A stretch of DNA of 64,000 bases from CALMEC01 sp963706315. GTDB lineage: Bacteria > Actinomycetota > Thermoleophilia > Miltoncostaeales > Miltoncostaeaceae. Every line of letters starts with the position of its first letter. The first letter of the stretch is position 1. The notes under the pieces were generated by a model that was not told the origin of the DNA, made no database searches, and saw nothing but the letters and a program-made list of their open reading frames with translations. This document shows, one piece after another, positions 1-9,082 of the stretch. Position numbers and translations under genes: made by a program. Location of the stretch: positions 620,001 to 684,000 of the forward strand of contig CAVPMA010000015.1 in assembly GCA_963706315.1 (NCBI GenBank), written 5' to 3'.

Positions 1-172
1 GGAACGCCAGGATCTCGATGCCGTGGATGATCCCGCCGAGCGCCTCGTGCATGTCGAGCGCGCCGCTTCCGGCGCCGCGGACGTATGCGGTGATCGAAAA
101 CGCCTGAAGAAAGACGCCGATCGCGACCAGCGTCGCGGCGGCGAAGTAGATCCAGAGGAAGGCTCGTCTCAT
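1..172 (-). CDS. Membrane protein, partial (C-terminus outside window)
   Basis: Only the first 57 codons are visible; the gene runs off the left edge. The protein starts MRRAFLWIYFAAATLVAIGV, so a hydrophobic segment of about 20 residues begins near residue 5, followed by a loop containing DMHEALGGIIHG. It lies 9 bases downstream of the MOSC gene on the same strand and probably ends the DUF1015-MOSC operon. The start and spacing recall short four-helix membrane proteins such as DUF6220, but that is a guess from an N-terminus alone. Confidence 0.55.
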   Translation of the reverse strand, partial: MRRAFLWIYFAAATLVAIGVFLQAFSITAYVRGAGSGALDMHEALGGIIHGIEILAF

Positions 173-181
173 GCCGGCAGT

Positions 182-829
182 CTACGTTGCCTCTTCGAGA
201 CGCTTCTCGACCCATTCGCGCCACGACTCGGTCAGCCGCGGTGCGGCGAGCATGCGTCGCAGCGCGGCGGGGTCGTCGCGGCCGGACGTGTACGTGGCGT
301 GGAACTCGGCGATCGTGAGCGACCCCTCGGCCCGCTGCTCGATCTCGATGGCATCGCCGGCGCCGATCTCGCCCTCCTCGAGCACCCGGAGATAGAAGCC
401 CATGCGGCTCGCCTCCCGGAACCGTGCGGGGAACCGGTGGTCGCCCATCCTGATGCCGAGCTTGAAGCACGGTTCGCGGGGGGTGGTGACCTGCACGACT
501 GCGCCGCCGACGCGGATGACGTCGCCGACATGGACGTCCTCGTCCGTGAAGCCCGTCACCGTGAGGTTCTCGCCGAACTCGCCGGGGTGGAGCTCGTGTC
601 CGAGCTCGTCCATCCACCAGCGGTACGAGTCCCACGAGTAGACGTACGCCGCCATGTCGACGCCGCCGTGGACCGACGCGTCGGCCTGTCCGTCGCCTTC
701 GACGTTGGTCGTGCGGAGCATCACCCGCCCCTCGACCGGCTGCTTGAAGATGCCCGTGCTGACCATGGCTCCGCGATAGGGCACCTGTGTCGGCAGGCCG
801 ACGTTGACGGAGATGACGCGGTCAGCCAC
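182..829 (-). CDS. MOSC domain protein, YiiM-like
   Basis: A 215-residue protein made of a single MOSC domain (molybdenum cofactor sulfurase C-terminal fold) as in E. coli YiiM, which is 224 residues. Family hallmarks seen are HGGVDMA near residue 54, GEFGENLT at 83-90 and the conserved cysteine in PREPCFKLG at about 121, thought to carry sulfur or bind the molybdenum cofactor. YiiM-type proteins take part in molybdenum-dependent reduction of N-hydroxylated compounds, but the substrate here cannot be told. The ATG overlaps the stop of the upstream DUF1015 gene by 8 bases, so the two are translationally coupled. Confidence 0.85.
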   Translation of the reverse strand: MADRVISVNVGLPTQVPYRGAMVSTGIFKQPVEGRVMLRTTNVEGDGQADASVHGGVDMAAYVYSWDSYRWWMDELGHELHPGEFGENLTVTGFTDEDVHVGDVIRVGGAVVQVTTPREPCFKLGIRMGDHRFPARFREASRMGFYLRVLEEGEIGAGDAIEIEQRAEGSLTIAEFHATYTSGRDDPAALRRMLAAPRLTESWREWVEKRLEEAT

Positions 830-2051
830 CGACGTCGATCGGCTCTTCGAGGGAGTGGAACGCCACCCCCGTCAGGAGCTTCGGGAAGAAGTAGGTCGAC
901 TTCTGGGGCATCGTCTCGCCCGCCTCCGCGACGTCGAGCACCGCGGACTTGGGCATCGGGCGCACGATGATCGCGGCGGCGACCTCGCCGGACGATCCCA
1001 GTCGGAACGCCTCCGCCGTGTCCTTCGAGTAGCCCAGCAAGCCTCGGGCGGTGAGCCCCGCCTGGTCGTCGCCGAAGGCGCGGCGCAGGATGCGCTCCTC
1101 GAGCACCGCGACATCGAGCCGCGTCGCGGGCGATGTGCCCTCGGCGGCCGCCGAGGTCAGCACCCACGCGCCGTCCCGGGTCACGAGGCCGAAGGCGGGG
1201 GCGTCGGGCACGGTCGCGTGGAGCGCGGAGCGGAGCGCGTCGAGTCCTCCGACCGGTGTGGCCGTGAACGCGCCGGCCGCGCCGTCGGGCCATTCGTTCA
1301 GCAGCCGGTGGGTCGGGAGCACGACGAGCCCGGGATCCTCGATGGCGGTGAGACCCATCATCACCACGTCGTGCGGGCCGTCGCCGTCGCCGGCTGCGCG
1401 CCGTTCCTCCCGGTAGCGAACCGCCGTCTCGTACCGGTGGTGGCCATCGGCGATCAGGATCCAGCGGTTCCCCATCGCGGATGCCACCGCGGCGCACCGG
1501 GCGGGGTCGCCGATCCACCAGAATCGATTGCGCGTCCCGTCCCGCCCGGTGAGCTCGGCTTCCGGCTCGCCCGTGACCCCCGCCGCCGCCCAGACGTCGC
1601 CGGGCCCGTCCGGGTAGAGACCGTACACCGGCGAGATCTGCGCCCGCGCGCCGTAGAGGAGCTTCAGTCGGTCCTCCTTCGGTCCCGCGTGCGTGCGCTC
1701 GTGGGGGCGGACGACCCGCGCCTCGTACGGCTCGACCCCGACGGTGGCGAGCAGGACCCTTCGCGCGTGCGCCGAGCCGTCATCGAGGATGAACGTCTGC
1801 GTCCAGGCCACCAGGCCCGGGGATTGCTCGCGCCGCAGGACGCCCGCGCCGAGCCACCCGTCGATGAGGGCGCCGACCAGCTCGTACTCCAGCTCCGGCA
1901 ACTCGAGCCGCACCGCGTTGTACGGGCTCGCCGCGAGCAGTGCCGCCCGCTCGTCGTCGTCGATCACGTCGTACGGCGGGCAGACGAGACGCTCGAGATC
2001 TCCCGCAGCGGCGTCGTAGCGGAGCGCGCGAAACGGACGGAGGTCGGCCAC
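822..2051 (-). CDS. DUF1015 family protein
   Basis: 409 residues, the normal size for DUF1015 proteins, widespread and of unknown function. The start chosen is GTG at 2051, giving VADLRPFRALRYD, the usual family N-terminus; the open frame further upstream is only antisense of the helicase gene. Conserved features are LVCPPYDVI near residue 22, VRPHERTHAGPKEDRL near 115, and IADGHHRYETAVRYR near 200, a histidine-rich motif typical of the family. The C-terminus ends with PKSTYFFPKLLTGVAFHSL. It heads a minus-strand operon with the MOSC gene and the small membrane protein. Confidence 0.88.
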   Translation of the reverse strand: MADLRPFRALRYDAAAGDLERLVCPPYDVIDDDERAALLAASPYNAVRLELPELEYELVGALIDGWLGAGVLRREQSPGLVAWTQTFILDDGSAHARRVLLATVGVEPYEARVVRPHERTHAGPKEDRLKLLYGARAQISPVYGLYPDGPGDVWAAAGVTGEPEAELTGRDGTRNRFWWIGDPARCAAVASAMGNRWILIADGHHRYETAVRYREERRAAGDGDGPHDVVMMGLTAIEDPGLVVLPTHRLLNEWPDGAAGAFTATPVGGLDALRSALHATVPDAPAFGLVTRDGAWVLTSAAAEGTSPATRLDVAVLEERILRRAFGDDQAGLTARGLLGYSKDTAEAFRLGSSGEVAAAIIVRPMPKSAVLDVAEAGETMPQKSTYFFPKLLTGVAFHSLEEPIDVGG

Positions 2052-2148
2052 GACGCGGGATCGTACAGGCGGCCGAGGGCCGAGGTCCGCCGCCGCGCCG
2101 TGCGAAGGCGGGCGTCCCGGTGTCCGTCTCTCGGCGTACCATCGACGG

Positions 2149-5100
2149 GTGGTCCTCGACGGACTCAGCGACGAGCAGCGCGACGCGGTCACCCATTCCG
2201 GCGGACCGTTGCTCGTGGTCGCCGGCGCAGGGGCCGGCAAGACGCGGGTGCTCACCCACCGGCTCGCGTGGCTCGTCGACGGCGGCGTCGAGCCGGGGGA
2301 GATCCTCGCCCTGACGTTCAGCGCGCAGGCGGCGGAGGAGCTCCGCTCGCGCGCCGAGGCCCTGCTGGGCCGTGCCCACGAGACCCTGCGCGTCAGCACG
2401 TTCCATGCGTTCGCGGGGGAGCTCTCGCGGGTGCACGGCGTCGACCACGGTCTGCTGCCGCCCGCGACCTGGGCGACGGAGGAGGACCGGGCGCTCATGT
2501 TGCTCGAACGGATCGGCGAGCTCGACCTGATCGCCCATGACCTGCGAGGCGACCCGGGCCGCGTCGTCGGCGAGATTCTCCAGCGAATCGATCGCTGTAA
2601 GAACGAGCTCGTGGCCGCGGACGACTTCGTGCCGTTCGCAGAGCATGCGCTTGCCAACGCCTCGGGTTCGAAGGAGCGGCGCGAACGGCTCAAGGACCTC
2701 GAGTTCGCTCGCGCCTACCAGGCGCACGACCGCTGGCTGGCAGAGGCCGGGCTCGTGGACTATGGGGAAGCGATCGTCCGCGCGCTCGGTCTCCTGCGTG
2801 CCCATCCCGACCGGCTCGCGGCGGTCCGTGAGCTCACCCGGCACGTGATGATCGACGAGTTCCAGGACACCGACCACGCGCAGGCGCAGCTCCTCTATCT
2901 GCTGGCCGACACGGCCGAGAGCGTGGTCGCCGTCGGCGACGACGACCAGGGGATCTACCGCTTCCGTGGTGCCTCCACCAAGAACATCGCCGACTTCCGC
3001 TCCCGCTACCCCAACCGGCGGGAGGTGGTGCTGGAGCGCAACCACCGGTCCACGCAGGCGATCCTCGACGCCGCCCACGCGGTGGTGGAGAGGGTGCCGG
3101 ATCGCGCCGAGAAGCGGCTCGCCGCGCTGCCCGATGCCATCGGGCCGGAGCCCCGGTTCTGGGTCGCGCCCGATGAGGACGGTCAGGCGCGCGCCGTCGC
3201 GGATGAGATCCTCCGGCTCGCCGGCGAGGGGATCAGGTTCGAGGAGCAGGCCGTGCTCATGGACTCGATCCGCACGGAGTCCGCCGCGATCGTCCGTGCG
3301 CTCGAGGCGGCGGGCATCCCGCATCAGGTCCACGGCGGCCTCGGTCTGTTCGAGCGTCGCGAGGTGCGATCCGCGCTCGCCTGGCTGCGGATGCTGGCCG
3401 ACCCGTACGACGTCCAGGCCCACCTTCGGGTCGCGGCCGACCCCCGGATGCGGATGCCGTGGGGTGCCACCGCCGACGCGGCAGCGGCCGCTGCGGCCGC
3501 TGGAGCGCCGATCACCGGCGCCATCCTCGAGGTGGCCGGCGGGGATGGGTCCGTGATCGCCTCCGCCCTCGACGCGGTCGGGCCGGCGATCACTGGTCCC
3601 GCGGATCAGCTCGTGCGGGAGGTGCTCGACCGGTCCGGCCTGCGACGCGAGGCGCTGGCACTCGGCGGAGCGGAGGGGGCAGCCCGCCTGGCGGGCCTGG
3701 CCGCCCTCGAGCGGATGGCCGGCGACATCGCCCGGCGCGACCCGGCGCTCGACGCGGTCGGTCTCGTCCGGCGTCTCGTCGGCCTCTCCGAGGTGGGCCA
3801 CCGCGGCCGCATCGAGCGTTCCGCAGAGCGCATCGGCGTGCAGGTCTCCACGATCCACCAGGCCAAAGGCCTCGAGTTCGACGCGGTCTTCGTGATCGGC
3901 TTCGTCCAGTCCCGCATGCCGGGCCGCGATCGTCAGCGCACCGACATACCCGACGAGCTCCTCCCCGAGACGATCCAGCGCGGCCGGGACGCCCACATCG
4001 CCGAGAAGCGCCGTCTCGTCTACGTCGCGCTCACCCGTCCTCGGCGGCACGTCTACCTCGCCACGTACGAGATCGGCGAGCGCACCCGGCAGCGGCCCTC
4101 GCAGTTCTTCGACGAGGCACGCGCCGCGCTCGGAACGCCGGAGCCCGAGCGTGTCGGCGGGGGACTGGCCCCGGAGGTGCTCGCAGAGATCGGCGATGCC
4201 CGGGCGGAGCTCGAACGGACGGGGCAGGCCGCCGCCGCCGCGCTGGCCGTTGAAGCATCCGACGCGAAAGCGCTCATGGACGCCGCCCGCGCCGCACTCG
4301 ATGGGTTGGTCGTCGCCCGGGCGCGGGCGCTCGCCCCACGACCCGCCCCGGTCCCGGCCGGCTCGCCACCCCCGGCGGTCCCCCCGGCCATCGAGATCTC
4401 GCCGAGCGATCTGCAGACGTACCGGACCTGTCCGCTGCGGTACCGCTTCGCCCGGGTCGACCGGATCCCCCAGCCCGACCGCCCGCCCGGTCGTATCGGC
4501 ACCGCTGCCCACCTGGCCCTCGAGGCCCACTACCGCCCGGACGGCGACGGCGGCAACGGAACCGCGCTGGTCGCGCGGTTCGAGATGCAGCTCAACCGGC
4601 TCGGTGTCGCATCCACCCCCGAGGGCCAGCAGGCGCTCCGGCGCGGGCGCGAACAGCTTCCCCAGTACCACGAGCGCGTCGCGCGAAGCGGCGCGCGGCC
4701 CGCCGCCGTCGAGCGCAAGTTCACCCTCCCACTGGGCCGCCACACCGTGCGCGGCCGGGTGGACCGCATCGATCGTCACCCGAGCGGGGGATTCCAGCTC
4801 ATCGACTACAAGACCGGGCGCCCGCCCGGAGCCAGCGGCGTCGGCGACGAGGACCTCGTGATCGCGCTCTACCTCGCCGCCGCGCAGGCCGGCGGGGGAA
4901 AGATCCAGGGCGCGCGCCTGGAGTACGTCCTGGACGGCGACTCGCGCGTCTTCGATCCCGACCCGGCCGAGCTCGCCACGCTCGTCGAGGACGCCCGCCT
5001 GCTGGCGGACGCCGCCGCTTCGCGGGAGTTCGAGCCGCGGCCGGGGTGGCACTGCGAGTCATGCGACTTCCAGCTGCTCTGCCCCGCGAGGGACCGATGA
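2149..5100 (+). CDS. UvrD/Rep-type helicase fused to a RecB-like (PD-(D/E)XK) nuclease
   Basis: 983 residues, start GTG at 2149. The superfamily 1A helicase part has Walker A GAGAGKT at about 26-32, Walker B MIDEFQDTD near 234, motif III GDDDQGIYRFRGA near 264, motif V TIHQAKGLEFDAVF near 568 and motif VI VYVALTRPRR near 625. The C-terminal 240 residues look like a RecB/Cas4-type nuclease: SDLQTYRTCPLRYRF near 752, catalytic LIDYKTG near 884, and a terminal CESC-x5-C. Together with the earlier Cys this gives the four ligands of an AddB/Cas4-type iron-sulfur cluster. The likely role is 3'-5' unwinding and end processing in DNA repair. The stop overlaps the next start (ATGA). Confidence 0.92.
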   Translation: MVLDGLSDEQRDAVTHSGGPLLVVAGAGAGKTRVLTHRLAWLVDGGVEPGEILALTFSAQAAEELRSRAEALLGRAHETLRVSTFHAFAGELSRVHGVDHGLLPPATWATEEDRALMLLERIGELDLIAHDLRGDPGRVVGEILQRIDRCKNELVAADDFVPFAEHALANASGSKERRERLKDLEFARAYQAHDRWLAEAGLVDYGEAIVRALGLLRAHPDRLAAVRELTRHVMIDEFQDTDHAQAQLLYLLADTAESVVAVGDDDQGIYRFRGASTKNIADFRSRYPNRREVVLERNHRSTQAILDAAHAVVERVPDRAEKRLAALPDAIGPEPRFWVAPDEDGQARAVADEILRLAGEGIRFEEQAVLMDSIRTESAAIVRALEAAGIPHQVHGGLGLFERREVRSALAWLRMLADPYDVQAHLRVAADPRMRMPWGATADAAAAAAAAGAPITGAILEVAGGDGSVIASALDAVGPAITGPADQLVREVLDRSGLRREALALGGAEGAARLAGLAALERMAGDIARRDPALDAVGLVRRLVGLSEVGHRGRIERSAERIGVQVSTIHQAKGLEFDAVFVIGFVQSRMPGRDRQRTDIPDELLPETIQRGRDAHIAEKRRLVYVALTRPRRHVYLATYEIGERTRQRPSQFFDEARAALGTPEPERVGGGLAPEVLAEIGDARAELERTGQAAAAALAVEASDAKALMDAARAALDGLVVARARALAPRPAPVPAGSPPPAVPPAIEISPSDLQTYRTCPLRYRFARVDRIPQPDRPPGRIGTAAHLALEAHYRPDGDGGNGTALVARFEMQLNRLGVASTPEGQQALRRGREQLPQYHERVARSGARPAAVERKFTLPLGRHTVRGRVDRIDRHPSGGFQLIDYKTGRPPGASGVGDEDLVIALYLAAAQAGGGKIQGARLEYVLDGDSRVFDPDPAELATLVEDARLLADAAASREFEPRPGWHCESCDFQLLCPARDR

Positions 5101-5981
5101 GCCAGGTCGCGAGCCTGGAGGTCGGTCAGCCCGTGGAGGGCGTCTTCGCCGTGCGCCGCAAGGAGCGGCGCCTGTCCCGTCAGGGCGACCCGTACCTCAT
5201 GCTCACGCTGGCGGACGCCTCGGGCGCGATCGGGGCCTTCGTGTTCGACCAGCCCGACTTCTTCGCCGATCAGTTCGAAACTGGCGACCGCGTGCGCGTT
5301 GCCGGGCAGGTCATCGCCCGGCAGGGACGCCCCGCGGTGCGCGTCCGCCACATCCGGCCGGCGGGCGACGAGGTCGCCGCCGAGGAGCTCCTCCCACGGA
5401 GCCATCGCGAGCCCGAGGATCTCGCCGGCTTCGCCGAGCTTCTGGCCGGCGAGATCGCCGACTCGGCGCTCCGGACGTTCACGCTCGGCGTCCTCGGGGA
5501 TCGGTCGCTCGCCGACGGCTGGCGCACCGCGCCGTGCACCCGGTCCGGCCACCACGCCTACCAGGGCGGGCTCCTCGAACACACCGTCGGCGTGGCCTCG
5601 CTGGCGCAGACGCTCTGCCAGTGGCATCCGCGGCTCGATGCCGACCTGCTCGTGGCCGCAGCGATCGTGCATGACGTCGGCCACATCCGCGCATGGCGCC
5701 TCGGCGCGACGTTCGAGCTCACCGACGAGGGGCGCATGCTGGGCCACCTCGTGATCGGCCACGAGATCCTCGATGTCGCGGCGCGCCGCGCGGGAATGGC
5801 GTCCGACCGGCGGCTGGCGCTGCTCCATGCCGTGGCATGGCACCACGGGCCGCCGCCCGGTCAGGTCCCCGCCGCCGCGAGCCCCGAGGCGCTCGCCCTG
5901 TGGCGGGTCAACAGCCTCGAGGTCGGCGTCAAGGCGCGCCTGGAGGGCCCCGGGCCGATCGACGAGACCGGGATCGTATGA
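5097..5981 (+). CDS. 3'-5' exoribonuclease YhaM-like (OB-fold plus HD domain)
   Basis: 294 residues, start ATG at 5097 overlapping the helicase stop. Residues 1-100 form an OB-fold nucleic-acid binding domain (ADASGAIGAFVFD, GDRVRVAGQVIAR). The C-terminal half is an HD hydrolase domain with HHAYQGGLLEHTVG near 152 and the metal-binding AAIVHDVGHI near 187, then AWHHG near 262. This is the architecture of Bacillus YhaM (314 residues), a 3'-5' exonuclease that acts on RNA and single-stranded DNA. Coupling to a helicase-nuclease gene suggests a nucleic-acid processing role. A decayed partial copy lies just downstream. Confidence 0.85.
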   Translation: MSQVASLEVGQPVEGVFAVRRKERRLSRQGDPYLMLTLADASGAIGAFVFDQPDFFADQFETGDRVRVAGQVIARQGRPAVRVRHIRPAGDEVAAEELLPRSHREPEDLAGFAELLAGEIADSALRTFTLGVLGDRSLADGWRTAPCTRSGHHAYQGGLLEHTVGVASLAQTLCQWHPRLDADLLVAAAIVHDVGHIRAWRLGATFELTDEGRMLGHLVIGHEILDVAARRAGMASDRRLALLHAVAWHHGPPPGQVPAAASPEALALWRVNSLEVGVKARLEGPGPIDETGIV

Positions 5982-6178
5982 GGTTTCCGGTGATTACGGT
6001 GCGGTTCGGCGATGTTCGCGTCGGCGTCCGTAAGAACCGGGACGCTGGATCGTGGCACTCCGTGAGTACGCCAGCTCCCGTATCCGGATCCCGCACCCGT
6101 ACGCCTGGAGGTACCTCATGTCGCGCCCGTCTCCCCCGCCGCCGCGTTCCGCTGTCTGGATCGGCTGACCGCCCGCTG

Positions 6179-6332
6179 GCGCAATCGGGGCCTTCGTGTT
6201 CGGCCAGCCCGACTTCTTCGCCGCAGTTCGAAACCGGCGTGCGCGTTGCAGGGCAGGTCATCGCCCTGTAGCGGGTCAATAGCCTCGAGGTTGGCGTCAA
6301 GGCCGTCCGGGGGCCCGGATCCCGTCGACGAG
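6179..6332 (+). pseudogene. Decayed internal-deletion copy of the YhaM-like gene
   Basis: Positions 6179-6266 closely match 5226-5319 of the preceding gene, and 6267-6332 closely match 5899-5963 of the same gene. The 579 bases between are missing. Both donor breakpoints end in tcgccc, so the copy has a deletion at a 6-base microhomology. It also has 2-3 base indels, so no frame survives. The rest of 5982-6630 shows no credible gene; a promoter for the vWA gene must lie at its right end. Confidence 0.8.
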
Positions 6333-6630
6333 TTCAACCCCCTGCACCTACGCGGATGGCGGCCCGTACGACGATCCGTTGGTGTCGGCGGGGCACGGGG
6401 GCCCGCGCGTCCGTGAGAACCCGGGGGCCGGGCGTGGCCCATCTCGACCGGGCTGCCGAGCCCGACCGCGCGCAGCCACACCGAGTGACCATCAGCCGGC
6501 CCCGATGCGGGTAGCCGGTGTCATTCAGAGCCGGCCTGCGGGCGCCGGGGTACTATCCGCCCGTTACGCGGTTGTTCATTCCCGGACGTGGGCAGGGACT
6601 CGCGCCCGAGCTACGGAAAGGACGGTCTCG

Positions 6631-8241
6631 ATGGGTTCACGGAGATGGGGCGGCCGGCGCTTGCTCGTTGCGCTCGCCGCCGTGGCGGCGTCGCTCGCGG
6701 GAAGCGCGGTCGCGAACGCTGCGATCAGTGGGACGGTCGTCAACACCGCCGGCGTCCCGCTCGGCGGGATCTCGGTCACGGCTCGGGATGCGGGCGGCCT
6801 GTTTGTCGACAGCGCGACGACGGACGGCGCCGGCGCGTTCAACCTGAGCTCGGCGGTGGGAACGGCCTCGCTGCACCTGTCCGAGTACGACAACTGCCGC
6901 GACTACTCCGACCCGAAGTACCATCCGGTCGTGGACGTCCCGGCGGCCGACGGCCAGAGCGGGGTCCAGGTCACCATCGACATCTACGACTTCTGCGTCG
7001 GCAGCACCTACGCTCCCGACCCCGATCCGACCGGCGTCGTCGACGGGGTTGCGCGGCGCACCGTCCTCCCGCTTGGGGGCACCGCCTACGTCAAGCCTCA
7101 AGGGGTGCCGTCCGGCGCCACCAACCTGCAGATCACGCTCGCCAACGGCACGGTCATCAGCAGCCCGTCGGCCACGTCGAGTTCGATCCTCAAGGTGACG
7201 GGACCGGCGACGCCGTACAACGGCCCGCTGCTCCTGACGTTCAACGACGGCGCGGCCAGGAGCCGGAGCCTCGGGACGCTCGTGGTCCAGGCGTTCACGA
7301 CGACGGGCCCCTCGTCCGGCGTGCCCTACGACGTGGAGGCCATCGTCGACGTCTCGGGCAGCATGGCCGGCACCGATCCCACGAACCTGCGACGGGACGC
7401 GCTCAACCTGCTCGCCGACCTGTCCGGCACCGCAGACGGCCTGGGCGCCGTCGGGTTCGACAACGGGTTCAGACCGATCGCCGACCTGAAGCCGATGGCC
7501 ACGCAGGCCGCCGTCAACGCCTTCAAGGCAGCGGTCAAGGCGAAGGTCGGCAACTTCGGGAGCACGGACTACAACGTCGGCATGGATCAGGCGTGGGCGG
7601 CGCTCAACGCCCCCGGCGTCGATCTCAACAAGCCGAAGCTCGTGGTGTTCCTCACCGACGGGGCGCACAACGCCGGCGCCTACAACAACGGGCACCTGCG
7701 GTTCGCCGCTCCGGGTGTGTTCAACGGCGTGACGCAGCGGTCGTGGCCGGTGTGCGTCGTGCAGCTCGGGAAGCCCGCGACCTTCAACGCCGTCGACGTC
7801 GCACGACTTAGGCGCATCGCCAGCGAGACGGGCGGCAGGTACTTCGCGACGCAGACGAGCGCGAAGCTCACCGACATATACTTCCAGTGCCGTGGCCAGG
7901 GGACCGGTCAGCAGTCCCTGCTCAGCAAGCGGGCTGTCTTCACGAAGGCCGGTCAGCAGCGGGTCTTCCGCCGTGCGCTGCGCAAGGGCCTGAAGCAGGC
8001 GACGTTCTTCGTCTCGAGCGGCGGCACGTTCAGGTTCACGTTCGGTCTGCGCGACCCGAGGGGCAGGCTCCACACGTCGGCGGTGCCCGGCAAGAACATC
8101 GTGTTCCGCAGAGGCGGCACGTTTGCGTTCTTCCGCGTCACCAAGCCGGCCAGGGGGACCTGGACCATCGTGATCCGGGCGACCAAGATCCTCAGCACGA
8201 CGGGGCAGGGTCAGGTGACGATCTCCGTCCCACGCAGGTAG
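6631..8241 (+). CDS. Secreted von Willebrand factor A domain protein
   Basis: 536 residues, start ATG at 6631 with ribosome site ggaaagga about 8 bases upstream. A signal peptide is clear (RRLLVALAAVAASLAGSAVA, cleavage near residue 30). Residues 30-100 form a carboxypeptidase-regulatory-like beta domain (ISGTVVNTAGVPLGGISV). The vWA domain spans about 230-400 with the metal-site motif DVSGS at 239-243 and VVFLTDGAHN near 337. The C-terminal 110 residues are basic and beta-rich without a sorting motif. Such proteins mediate extracellular adhesion or metal-dependent protein binding; the ligand is unknown. A strong hairpin 10 bases after the stop ends the transcript. Confidence 0.85.
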   Translation: MGSRRWGGRRLLVALAAVAASLAGSAVANAAISGTVVNTAGVPLGGISVTARDAGGLFVDSATTDGAGAFNLSSAVGTASLHLSEYDNCRDYSDPKYHPVVDVPAADGQSGVQVTIDIYDFCVGSTYAPDPDPTGVVDGVARRTVLPLGGTAYVKPQGVPSGATNLQITLANGTVISSPSATSSSILKVTGPATPYNGPLLLTFNDGAARSRSLGTLVVQAFTTTGPSSGVPYDVEAIVDVSGSMAGTDPTNLRRDALNLLADLSGTADGLGAVGFDNGFRPIADLKPMATQAAVNAFKAAVKAKVGNFGSTDYNVGMDQAWAALNAPGVDLNKPKLVVFLTDGAHNAGAYNNGHLRFAAPGVFNGVTQRSWPVCVVQLGKPATFNAVDVARLRRIASETGGRYFATQTSAKLTDIYFQCRGQGTGQQSLLSKRAVFTKAGQQRVFRRALRKGLKQATFFVSSGGTFRFTFGLRDPRGRLHTSAVPGKNIVFRRGGTFAFFRVTKPARGTWTIVIRATKILSTTGQGQVTISVPRR

Positions 8242-8251
8242 CCGCACCCCG

Positions 8252-8286
8252 GGAGATGCCGGGCCTCACCGGGGTCCGGCATCTCC
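8252..8286 (+). terminator. Hairpin terminator of the vWA gene
   Basis: A perfect 11-bp inverted repeat, ggagatgccgg at 8252-8262 and ccggcatctcc at 8276-8286, with a 13-base loop, begins 10 bases after the vWA stop. There is no clear T-tract, as is common in GC-rich genomes. Confidence 0.7.
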
Positions 8287-8396
8287 ATCGGGCGGCTCGC
8301 GTCGCGTACGCACCGGGCGGCTCATCCGAGGCTGCACGAGCCCACGCGACGAGGTCGTCCCACCCATTCGGATGGGCCATCCATCCTTCTCCAGGA

Positions 8397-8954
8397 TCAG
8401 GCCGGGTGCGAGTGCTCCTGATGCCGACGGCGAAATGCCTCGCCCTTCTCGCGGTTGCCGCAGACCTCCATCGAGCACCAGCGCTTGGAGCGGTTGCGGG
8501 ACGCGTCGAAGTAGACCCAACGGCATTCGTCGCGCGCGCAGGCCTTGAGCCGCTGCCACGAACCGTCGGCCATGGTCGCGTGAACCGCTGCCACGATTCG
8601 TCCGAGCGCCCCGTCAACGCCACGGGCCGTGGGCTCGGCGCGAACGTCGCCGCAGCAGTCGAACCGCAGCCGCACGCCCGCGCGCACCGCGGCATCGTCC
8701 AGCACCGTCGCGGCGTCCGGTTCCTGACCGCACGCGTTGTTCCCGGCGACCAGGGCGCGCACCGCCTCGCGCAGCGCAATCGCCCGCGCCAGGTCGTCCG
8801 CCCTCACCGTCGTCCTCGCGCCGAGCAGGCCGCGCCCCGCGAGCCAATCGCGTAGGGCCGCGGGATTCGCCAATTCCTCGGGGCCTTCCTCGAGGTTGAC
8901 GGTGTTCGCGAACGCGGTGATGAGCTCGATTTCGGATGACGAGGCGTGATCCAT
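8397..8954 (-). CDS. CGNR zinc-finger regulator (ABATE domain)
   Basis: About 185 residues. The N-terminal ABATE domain (FANTVNLEEGPEELANPAAL) is followed by a C-terminal CGNR zinc finger with CARDEC, then CSMEVCGNREKG, which gives the four zinc ligands and the name motif. CGNR proteins are DNA-binding transcription factors of mostly unknown regulons. The start is uncertain: ATG at 8954 or 8960, or an 18-codon longer form at 9014. A -10-like TACACT only 7 bases before the 8954 ATG would give a leaderless transcript from that codon. It diverges from a small gene across an inverted repeat that is probably its own operator. Confidence 0.82.
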   Translation of the reverse strand: MDHASSSEIELITAFANTVNLEEGPEELANPAALRDWLAGRGLLGARTTVRADDLARAIALREAVRALVAGNNACGQEPDAATVLDDAAVRAGVRLRFDCCGDVRAEPTARGVDGALGRIVAAVHATMADGSWQRLKACARDECRWVYFDASRNRSKRWCSMEVCGNREKGEAFRRRHQEHSHPA

Positions 8955-8979
8955 AACCATCAGTGTAGCTGATCGTACC

Positions 8980-9004
8980 AACCAGTCATTGGACTTGACT
9001 GGTT
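8980..9004. promoter_or_regulatory. Operator-like inverted repeat between divergent genes
   Basis: aaccagtca (8980-8988) and tgactggtt (8996-9004) form a perfect 9-bp inverted repeat with a 7-base spacer; a further half-like cactggttt follows at about 9030. On the minus strand the left arm overlaps a -35-like ATGACT (8984-8989), separated by 16 bases from TACACT (8962-8967). This suits autoregulation by the CGNR protein. Confidence 0.6.
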
Positions 9005-9082
9005 TCGTAGCCAACCACTAAAGTTGCTTCACTGGTTTCCGAGGATCGTTGCTGGAGGTCTCCGGCGGCGAGGAGGGAAGTG

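Noticed and set aside
1780..5052. A 1,090-codon open frame on the minus strand
   Set aside because: It is antisense to the helicase gene, which carries all motifs. Long antisense frames are expected at this GC content, and its translation is low-complexity Arg/Gly/Pro.
6637..8247. A 536-codon minus-strand frame opposite the vWA gene
   Set aside because: No domain, composition typical of a shadow frame; the plus strand has a signal peptide, vWA motifs and a ribosome site.
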